From contig NZ_CP141614.1 of NCBI RefSeq assembly GCF_035593265.1, forward strand, positions 806,001 to 870,000: a DNA stretch of 64,000 bases, written 5' to 3'. This stretch comes from Limnochorda sp. LNt (GTDB taxonomy: Bacteria; Bacillota; Limnochordia; Limnochordales; Geochordaceae). A program made the translations under genes and the position numbers. The notes under the pieces are model-generated. The model searched no databases and had not been told where the DNA came from. It was given only the letters and a program-made list of their open reading frames with translations. Positions 37,188 to 43,683 of this stretch are shown here, piece by piece (position 1 is the stretch's first letter; each line of letters opens with the position of its first letter).

Positions 37188-38039
37188 GTGGCTTCCAGGA
37201 TCATCCTCTCCGGGCTTCGCGGTACGCTGCGGGAGCAGACGGCCGCAGTGGTCGCGGCGCTGACGGGCTGGCGTGTCCTGCCGGAGGCGCCGGACCACCG
37301 GGCCTCGGCCCGCCCCGATCCGGCCATCGTGCTGGCGTGGCCCTTCGTCGTGAGCCGGGAGGGAGCGGATGGGGCCGACGGGCTACGGGTCCTGCTCTGT
37401 GCCCCGTGGGTCACCCGCATCCGCCGCATCGCCGCCGAGGACGGGCTGGGCGAGACCGAGGCTGCAGGGCTCGCCATCGCCCAGCAGCGGGAGCTGGACG
37501 AGCAGGCGCGCCGGGCCGGCTGGGCCGGTGCGGAGGATGCGGAGCGGTTCGACTTGGTGATCAACACGGACCGCCTCGCACCTTCGGCGGCGGCCGGGCT
37601 GATCGTCGCCGCCTGGCGCGGCCGGGAGTCGACCCGCCTCGCCGCAGGCGAGGCCCCGGTGCGTCCCGCCGCCCGGGCGTCGGAGGGGGCGCCCCCTCCG
37701 GTCCATCACCCGGCGCCGCCCGACGGTCGGGTCAGCTTCGCGCACCCGAGCGAGGAGGAGTTCGCGCGGGTGCTGGACTTCTACCGGGTCCGGTGGCAGT
37801 ACGAGCCCACGACGTTTCCGCTGGAGTGGGACGAGCAGGGCCGGGTGACGTCGGCCTTCACGCCCGACTTCTACCTGCCCGATCTGGACCTCTACGTGGA
37901 GCTGACCACCATGAAGCAGGGGCTGGTCAGCCGCAAGAACCGCAAGATCCGCCGGCTGAAGGAGCTGTACCCCGACCTCCACATCAAGGTCTTCTACGGC
38001 AGGGACTACGAAAAACTCCTGCGCAAGTTTGGCCTTTAA
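37188..38039 (+). CDS. Cytidylate-kinase-like domain fused to a PD-(D/E)XK-like domain
   Basis: A 283-residue protein. The first part (about 1-165) follows the layout of cytidylate-kinase-like proteins: ILSGLRGTLREQ replaces the P-loop and lacks the GxxGxGK lysine, and ERFDLVINTDRLAP is the usual later block. After a Pro-rich linker, about 185-283 resemble a PD-(D/E)XK nuclease fold: TPDFYLPDLDLYVELTTMKQ, with Asp and Glu present and Thr where the catalytic Lys is normal. GTG 37188 has GGAGGGG close by; 37176 is an alternative. The stop overlaps the earliest possible hpt start. Catalysis by either part is doubtful; a role with hpt is inference. Confidence 0.65.
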   Translation: MASRIILSGLRGTLREQTAAVVAALTGWRVLPEAPDHRASARPDPAIVLAWPFVVSREGADGADGLRVLLCAPWVTRIRRIAAEDGLGETEAAGLAIAQQRELDEQARRAGWAGAEDAERFDLVINTDRLAPSAAAGLIVAAWRGRESTRLAAGEAPVRPAARASEGAPPPVHHPAPPDGRVSFAHPSEEEFARVLDFYRVRWQYEPTTFPLEWDEQGRVTSAFTPDFYLPDLDLYVELTTMKQGLVSRKNRKIRRLKELYPDLHIKVFYGRDYEKLLRKFGL

Positions 38040-38076
38040 GCCGGGGGCAGCTGAGGCGAAGGCGAGGTCGTCACCC

Positions 38077-38625
38077 TTGGCGGAGGACGCGACGAGACCG
38101 GGCGGTCCGGTCGGACGGATCGTCTACGACGAGCCGACCATCCGCCGGCGCGTGCAGCAGCTCGGGGAGGCCATCAGCAAGGACTACCGGGATCTGCATC
38201 CCGTGCTCGTCAGCGTGCTGAAGGGCGCCATCTACTTCCTGGCCGACCTGAGCCGTGCCCTCCAGATCCCCCACCAGCTCGACTTCCTGGCCATCTCGCG
38301 CTACGGCCGCAGCTCCGACGAGACCGGCGTGGTGCGTATCACCAAGGACCTGGACATCCCCATCACGGGACGTCACGTGCTGATGGTCGAGGACATCATC
38401 GACACGGGGCTGACGCTGCGCTACCTGTTGCGCATCCTGGAGGGGCGGCGTCCTGCCAGCCTCCACGTCTGCACCCTGCTCGACAACCGCACCCGGCGGC
38501 TGGTGGATCTGCCCATCCGGTACCGCGGCTTCGCGGGGCCCGACGAGTTTCTCATCGGGTACGGGCTCGACTGGCGGGAGGACTGGCGCCATCTGCCGTA
38601 CCTGGCCGTCCTGGCCAGGCCGTGA
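38077..38625 (+). CDS. hpt: Hypoxanthine phosphoribosyltransferase
   Basis: Purine salvage enzyme making IMP/GMP from hypoxanthine/guanine and PRPP (182 residues). The PRPP motif is VLMVEDIIDTGLTLRYLL; LVSVLKGAIYFLADLSRAL forms the pyrophosphate loop and the end has DEFLIGYGLDWREDWRHLPYLAVL, typical of bacterial Hpt. TTG 38077 follows GCGAAGGCGAGG; another TTG at 38029 would overlap the previous gene and add 16 residues. Confidence 0.94.
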   Translation: MAEDATRPGGPVGRIVYDEPTIRRRVQQLGEAISKDYRDLHPVLVSVLKGAIYFLADLSRALQIPHQLDFLAISRYGRSSDETGVVRITKDLDIPITGRHVLMVEDIIDTGLTLRYLLRILEGRRPASLHVCTLLDNRTRRLVDLPIRYRGFAGPDEFLIGYGLDWREDWRHLPYLAVLARP

Positions 38626-39216
38626 CCCGAAAGAGAATCGCAGGGTCCCCGTCGGTCGGCCAACTCCGGCTGGTCCGGACGAGCCGCCGTACGTCCGACG
38701 CCCCCGGCCGGCGACCCGGCGCCGGAGGGGCCACCTGCGGGCGGCTGGCTGGCATCGCCGGCCGTGCGGGTCGGTCTTCTCGCTGGTGCCCCCGCTCCGG
38801 TCTCCCGGAGGGGCGGAATCGCCCTCGAGGAGGGGCCGACCGCCGTCGCCGGCGCCGCCACGGCGTCCGCGTCCGAGGCCTCGTCTCCGCTCGCCGGCTC
38901 GACCGGTGCCATGTGCGTCGCCGGTGGGCGGCCTTGCCGGCTCCGGAGCAGCCTGTGCCGTCGGGGCCCTGCACCTGCACCCTACCATACGGCGGGAGGA
39001 CCGTCGACGGACCGGTTTCCTCGAGAGGGACGCCAGGTCCCCTTGTGCGCACGCGGACGGGCTGACGCGTGCAATGGCGCACGAAATCGCTGTTTTAAGC
39101 GATTACAAGTAGAAGACTCCCGGACGCCGGGGAAGGGGGCGGGCTGCTCTGTGCGGAATCCCATCCGGCCGAAGCCGAGCAGGGTGACGGGCGCGGCGGA
39201 GAGGGTGAATCGTCCC
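38626..39216. other. Gap of about 590 bases without a recognised gene
   Basis: Between hpt and the dipeptidase gene I find no convincing coding region. A minus-strand open frame at 38421-38912 is rich in Ala, Pro, Gly and Arg and runs into hpt antisense, so I do not accept it. The gap holds GC-rich dyads near 38700-38760 and an AT-rich stretch at 39081-39115 with a clear inverted repeat, likely the control region of the dipeptidase gene. Confidence 0.5.
39085..39104 (+). promoter_or_regulatory. Inverted repeat, possible operator
   Basis: AATCGCT at 39085-39091 and AGCGATT at 39098-39104 form a perfect 7-bp dyad with a six-base AT-rich centre (GTTTTA). In this GC-rich genome it stands out. 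It lies about 115 bases upstream of the dipeptidase start and has operator-like symmetry for a dimeric regulator; no match to a known box is claimed. Confidence 0.4.
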
Positions 39217-40239
39217 ATGACGGACCCGGTGCAGTCGCATGCGCGTCGACTCCACTTCGACTCGCTCGTCTTCGATGCGCATGCGGACACCATCGCCATC
39301 GACGTCGTGGAGGGACGCCGGCACCTGGACGAGACGGGCCGGGGCGGGCACGTGGACCTGCAGCGCCTGGCGGCGGGAGGCGTCGGGGTGCAGATCTTCT
39401 CCCTCTACGTCCCTCCGACGGTGCCCACACCGCACAACGCCCTGCGGGCCCTGACCATCCTCGACGCCCTGGCGGCCGAAGTGCAGCGGTCCCCCGACCG
39501 CATCGTCTGGATCCGCCGGGCCCAGGACCTCGAGGAGGCTCGCCGCAGCCGCAAGCTCGGCGTCATCGCCAGCCTCGAGGGATGCGAGGTGCTGGCGGGC
39601 AGCCTCGCCGTGCTGCGGACGCTGTACCGCCTGGGCGTGCGGGCCGCCGGCCTCACCTGGAACGTCCGCAACGAGGTGGCCGACGGCGTCGGCGAGCCAC
39701 GGGCCGCGGGCCTGACCGCCTTCGGCAAGGAGGTCGTGGCGGAGATGGACCGCCTGGGGATGGTGGTGGACGTCTCCCACCTGTCGGAGGCGGGCTTCTG
39801 GGAGGTGATGGAGATCGGCCGCCATCCGGTCATCGCCTCCCACTCCAACGCCCGGGCCATCTGCGACCACGTCCGCAACCTGACCGACGACCAGATCCGG
39901 GCCCTGGCGCGCAAGGGCGGTGTGATGGGGATCAACTTCTTCCCGGGCTTCCTGAGGAAGGAGGGCCCGGCCACCCTCGACGACGTGGTGCGCCACATCG
40001 AGCACGTCGTGGAGCTGGTGGGGCCCGACCACGTGGGGCTGGGCTCGGACTTCGACGGCATCTCCCGGGTGCCGCAGGGCCTGGAGGATCCCTCGCATCT
40101 GCCGGCGCTGACCGAGGCGCTGGTGCGGCGCGGCTACGACGACCTCGCCATCCGCAAGATCCTGGGCGAGAACTTCGCGCGGGTCTTCACGGCGGTGCTC
40201 GGCGCATCGGCCGCACCGCTCGCCCCGCCGCAGGGGTAG
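39217..40239 (+). CDS. Membrane-dipeptidase-family protein (M19)
   Basis: A 340-residue zinc dipeptidase of the renal dipeptidase family, hydrolysing dipeptides, sometimes of D-configuration. Key blocks are FDAHADTI (first metal His/Asp; most members have DGHND or similar), GGVGVQIFSLYV, VIASLEGCEVL (Glu ligand), VDVSHLSEAGFWEV, VIASHSNARAICDHVRN and HVGLGSDFDGI. Length is typical. ATG 39217 follows GAGAGGG; GTG 39205 is in frame just upstream. It precedes galU by 42 bases. Confidence 0.93.
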   Translation: MTDPVQSHARRLHFDSLVFDAHADTIAIDVVEGRRHLDETGRGGHVDLQRLAAGGVGVQIFSLYVPPTVPTPHNALRALTILDALAAEVQRSPDRIVWIRRAQDLEEARRSRKLGVIASLEGCEVLAGSLAVLRTLYRLGVRAAGLTWNVRNEVADGVGEPRAAGLTAFGKEVVAEMDRLGMVVDVSHLSEAGFWEVMEIGRHPVIASHSNARAICDHVRNLTDDQIRALARKGGVMGINFFPGFLRKEGPATLDDVVRHIEHVVELVGPDHVGLGSDFDGISRVPQGLEDPSHLPALTEALVRRGYDDLAIRKILGENFARVFTAVLGASAAPLAPPQG

Positions 40240-40281
40240 ACTGCCAACGGAGGGTCGCTGAAGAGGAGGAGAGGTCCCGCC

Positions 40282-41184
40282 ATGGAGATCCGCAAGGCGG
40301 TCATCCCGGCTGCGGGCCTGGGGACGCGGTTCTTGCCGGCCACCAAGGCCCAGCCCAAGGAGATGCTGCCCCTGGTGGACAAGCCCACCATCCAGTACAT
40401 CGTCGAAGAGGCGGTGGCCTCGGGCATCGAGGACATCCTCATCATCACCGGCCGCAACAAGCGCGCCATCGAGGATCACTTCGACCGCTCCATCGAGCTG
40501 GAGCTGGCCCTGGACGGCAGCCACAAGGAGGAGCTGCTCAAGCTGGTCCAGGACGTCTCCGAGCTCGTCGACATCCACTACGTCCGGCAGAAGGAGCCCA
40601 AGGGGCTGGGGCACGCCGTCTGGTGCGCGCGCAAGTTCATCGGCGACGAGCCCTTCGCGGTGCTCCTGGGCGACGACGTGGTGCGGGCCGAGGTCCCCGC
40701 CCTCAAGCAGCTCATCGAGGTTTACCGGCGGAGGGGCGGCTCGGTGCTGGGGGTCCAGGAGGTGCCCGCGGACGAGGTGAGCCGCTACGGCATCGTCCGG
40801 CCGCGGCCGGTCGAGCCGCGGCTGTACGCGGTGGAGGACTTCGTGGAGAAGCCCGCGCCCGAGCGGGCTCCGTCGCGGCTGGCCGTCCTCGGGCGATACA
40901 TCCTGGAGCCCGAGATCTTCCGGATCCTGGAGCGCACCCCCCCGGGCGCAGGGGGCGAGATCCAGCTCACCGACGCGATCCGGGAGTTGGGGCGCCATCG
41001 CCCCATCTGGGCGTACGTCTTCGAGGGCAGGCGTTACGATGTGGGCGACAAGCTGGGCTTCCTGCAGGCGACGGTCGAGCTGGCTCTGGAGCGGCCCGAC
41101 CTGGGGCCGGCCTTCCGGCGCTACCTCCTGGCCATGATGCCGCGTCTGGCCGAGCAGGAGCCGAGGGCCGCCCACCGTCGCTGA
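40282..41184 (+). CDS. galU: UTP-glucose-1-phosphate uridylyltransferase
   Basis: Makes UDP-glucose from UTP and glucose-1-phosphate for envelope and capsule polysaccharides (300 residues). Diagnostic segments: [31 protein letters not shown] (nucleotide-binding start), [51 protein letters not shown] and [21 protein letters not shown] has GGAGGAGAGG upstream. Confidence 0.96.
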   Translation: MEIRKAVIPAAGLGTRFLPATKAQPKEMLPLVDKPTIQYIVEEAVASGIEDILIITGRNKRAIEDHFDRSIELELALDGSHKEELLKLVQDVSELVDIHYVRQKEPKGLGHAVWCARKFIGDEPFAVLLGDDVVRAEVPALKQLIEVYRRRGGSVLGVQEVPADEVSRYGIVRPRPVEPRLYAVEDFVEKPAPERAPSRLAVLGRYILEPEIFRILERTPPGAGGEIQLTDAIRELGRHRPIWAYVFEGRRYDVGDKLGFLQATVELALERPDLGPAFRRYLLAMMPRLAEQEPRAAHRR

Positions 41185-41198
41185 AGGGAGAGGGTCGG

Positions 41199-41408
41199 AT
41201 GCAGACCGAGGTCTTCACGGTGCCGGGCATCTCGTGCGACCACTGCCGGCGCGCCATCACCGACTCGGTGCGGCGGCTGGCGGGCATCGTCTCCGTCCAG
41301 GTCGACCTGGAGGCCAAGAAGGTAGCGGTCACCTTCGATCCATCGTCGACGGGGGCAGACCGGATCCGGGTGGCCATCGAGGATGCGGGCTATGACGTCG
41401 TCGCGTGA
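41199..41408 (+). CDS. HMA-domain metal-binding protein (CopZ-like)
   Basis: A 69-residue heavy-metal-associated domain, probably a cytosolic copper chaperone. The metal site is SCDHC (CxxC) at about residues 12-16, with the ferredoxin-like strand VSVQVDLEAKKVAVTF and the end IEDAGYDV. ATG follows AAGGGAGAGGG. There is no copper ATPase in the window. It overlaps the ECF gene by 17 bases and follows galU by 14 bases. Confidence 0.88.
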   Translation: MQTEVFTVPGISCDHCRRAITDSVRRLAGIVSVQVDLEAKKVAVTFDPSSTGADRIRVAIEDAGYDVVA

Positions 41409-41970
41409 GGAGCCGCCGGCGGCTCGATCGCGGCCGGGCAGGCGCGCAAGCCCCTCCCTGGCACGGTGGGCCTACGCTGCGGCCATCGCGGGGCTGACGC
41501 TGGCCGCCACCCTCTACGTGCGCGTGCCGGGACCCGGGGCGGGCCAGTACTTCAACCTGGGCGAGGCCGTCATCTACTCGGCGGCGCTGCTGGCCGGGCC
41601 CTGGATGGGAGCGGCAGGGGCCGTCGGCGCAGCCCTGGCCGACCTGCTGGTGGGTGCAGCGGTCTGGGCGCCGTGGACCCTGGTCGTCAAGGCCGTCGAA
41701 GGCGCACTGGTGGGCTGGATGGCCTCTCGCTCCCGGGGGGCCCGGCGCTGGTGGCGCGATCTCCTGGCCATCGTACCCGGAGCCCTCTGGATGATGGCGG
41801 GCTATGCGCTGGCGGCCTGGGTGCTGCTGGGGCCCGGCGCCGTGCCTGCCGAGCTCGTCATCGACGGGCTGCAGACCTCGAGCTCCGCGGCCGTGGCTCT
41901 GGCCGTCGCGCCGGCGCTGCGGGCGGCGCTCGGGCGCGCAGGTCGAGACGTCAGCGTGCGGCCGGGATGA
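41392..41970 (+). CDS. ECF transporter S-component
   Basis: A 192-residue membrane protein with five or six segments and the ECF S-component pattern: YFNLGEAVIYSAALLAGPWMGAAGAVGAALADLL and a charged N-terminus (about 30 residues) before the first segment. S-components bind a vitamin or metal substrate and dock onto a shared energising module, which is not in this window. The ligand cannot be told from sequence. ATG 41392 is used; the stop overlaps the convergent regulator gene by 20 bases. Confidence 0.8.
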   Translation: MTSSREEPPAARSRPGRRASPSLARWAYAAAIAGLTLAATLYVRVPGPGAGQYFNLGEAVIYSAALLAGPWMGAAGAVGAALADLLVGAAVWAPWTLVVKAVEGALVGWMASRSRGARRWWRDLLAIVPGALWMMAGYALAAWVLLGPGAVPAELVIDGLQTSSSAAVALAVAPALRAALGRAGRDVSVRPG

Positions 41971-42673
41971 CTACGTAGTCGCACGTGGCCTGCCCGTTGC
42001 CCATGCTGCTCTGCTGATGGAGCTCGATCGGGCCGACGGCGCCCTCCAGCACACCCCGCAGCATGGCCCGGTGGATGGCGCAGACGCTGGGGCCGTGGTC
42101 GGCGAGCAGCTCCCGGAAGACGCAGGTGGCGAAGCGCAGGCCGATGGATCCGTCCTGCCGGCGCCATGCCTGCTGGACCGAGGCCACCTCCGACAGGGCC
42201 GAGACCAGGCGCTCGTCACGGGCGCCGTCGGCCCAGCCGTTGACGGAGGCCCCGCCCGGCGGTGGGGCGGCCTGGCCCTGCAACCGGCGGCCCAGCCGCA
42301 CGCCCTCGCGGTGGGCGGCCTCCTCGGCGGCCTGCAGGGCGTCCGGCCCGAGCCGCTCGACGGTCTCCACCAGCAGGCGTGCCAGCGTGAGCCACTCGCG
42401 GCGGGGGAACTGCAGCGTCACCGCCTCGTCGGAAGCCGAGTAGCGCTTGCCGGGGCGCCCGCCGCGCCCGCTCTTCTCCAGGACCGACTCCACCAGCCCG
42501 ATCTCCTCGAGCCTCGCCAGGTGGGTGCGAGCCACGTTGGGGTGCAGGGAGAAGGCCTCAGCCACCTCCTGGACCGTGAAGCTGCGAGGCCGGCTCTGGA
42601 CCAGCCGCTCGTAGATGGCGAACCGCGTCGGGTCCGCCAGGACCGCCGCCACGTCGGTGGGCTGTGCAGGCAT
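41951..42673 (-). CDS. SufR-like HTH transcriptional regulator
   Basis: A 240-residue regulator with an ArsR/DeoR-type winged helix at about 5-85 (DPTRFAIYERLV, FTVQEVAEAFSLHPNVARTHLARLEEIGLVE). The C-terminal half has Cys residues in TCVFRELLADHGPSVCAIHRAML and ATCDYVV, like the cluster-binding region of SufR-type proteins, so it may sense an Fe-S cluster or redox state. ATG 42673 follows AAGGAAG by about six bases; ATG 42679 is next to the site. It diverges from the ParA-like gene. Confidence 0.85.
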   Translation of the reverse strand: MPAQPTDVAAVLADPTRFAIYERLVQSRPRSFTVQEVAEAFSLHPNVARTHLARLEEIGLVESVLEKSGRGGRPGKRYSASDEAVTLQFPRREWLTLARLLVETVERLGPDALQAAEEAAHREGVRLGRRLQGQAAPPPGGASVNGWADGARDERLVSALSEVASVQQAWRRQDGSIGLRFATCVFRELLADHGPSVCAIHRAMLRGVLEGAVGPIELHQQSSMGNGQATCDYVVIPAAR

Positions 42674-42839
42674 GGCCATCTTCCTTCCCGTCGCGGCTCC
42701 AGCATAGGGGTCGGGTTTCAAACGTGTCAACGTGACGAATGCCCTCGACCCTGGGGACGTTGGACATGGCCGCACCCGACGGGCAGGGGAGCGGCTCGCC
42801 AGCCCAGAAGACCGCTGCATCCAGGGAGGGACGTGGGCG

Positions 42840-43655
42840 GTGGGCCGTCTCATCGCGGTGGTCAACCAGAAGGGCGGGGTGGCCAAGACCACCTCCATCT
42901 ACCACCTGGGCGTAGGGCTGGCGCGCCTGGGCCGCCGGGTGCTCTGGGTCGACCTGGACCCGCAGGCGGCCCTCTCGGCCTGGTGCGGGGTCTCGACCGG
43001 CGACGACGGGCAGCCCGGCACCTATCACGGTCTGTTGAGCCGGATGCCCGTCGAGCGGCTGCTGGTGGAGGATCGTCACGGCCCTCACCTGGTGCCGGCG
43101 GGGCTGGAGCTCTCCCTGGCCGAGCTGGAGCTGGTGGGGCAGATCGCGCCCGAGCGCCGGCTGGCGCGCCTGTTGGGCCCGGTGCGGGACCGCTACGACT
43201 ACATCCTGGTCGACACCCAGCCCTCGCTGGGGCTCTTGACGCAAAATGCGCTGGTGGCGGCCGACGAGGTGCTCATCCCCGTGGCCTGCGAGTACCTGGC
43301 GGTGCGGGTCCTCTCGGTGGTGATGCGGGCCCTGGCGCGGGTACGGGTGCAGGCCAACAGCCAGCTCAGGGTGGCCGGCATCCTGCCCACCCTCTACGAC
43401 GGCCGCACCCGGCATGCGCGGGAGGCCCTGGAGCAGATCAGGAGCCGCTTCGGCCAGCGGAGCTCGGTCTTCGAGTGGCCGGTGGTGCGCTCGGTGCGCT
43501 TCGCGGAGGCCGCTGCCCGGGGGCTCTCCATCTGGGAGATCGCACCCGACCACCCCGGCGGCCGTGCCTACGAGTCCGTCGCCATGGCCCTCGACGGCCG
43601 CCAGGTGGCACCGGTCGCCATCCCCGAGTGGGAGGAAGACGAGGCGCCTCAATGA
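42840..43655 (+). CDS. ParA/Soj-like ATPase, orphan
   Basis: A 271-residue P-loop ATPase of the ParA/MinD group. The deviant Walker A is KGGVAKTTS at about residues 10-18 (signature Lys at the start), followed by VLWVDLDPQAALS (Walker A' region) and DYILVDTQPSLGLLTQNAL (Walker B). ParA proteins move cargo on the nucleoid or pole; no ParB or parS site is visible nearby. GTG 42840 is ten bases from GGGAGGG. It is followed after 28 bases by the Lon-like gene. Confidence 0.88.
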   Translation: MGRLIAVVNQKGGVAKTTSIYHLGVGLARLGRRVLWVDLDPQAALSAWCGVSTGDDGQPGTYHGLLSRMPVERLLVEDRHGPHLVPAGLELSLAELELVGQIAPERRLARLLGPVRDRYDYILVDTQPSLGLLTQNALVAADEVLIPVACEYLAVRVLSVVMRALARVRVQANSQLRVAGILPTLYDGRTRHAREALEQIRSRFGQRSSVFEWPVVRSVRFAEAAARGLSIWEIAPDHPGGRAYESVAMALDGRQVAPVAIPEWEEDEAPQ

Positions 43656-43683
43656 ACCCATCCCGCGGAAGGAGCGTGGACGC

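Noticed and set aside
38421-38912. An Ala/Pro/Arg-rich minus-strand frame in the gap after hpt
   Set aside because: Low-complexity composition, extends antisense into hpt, no supported start. Kept only as an annotated gap.
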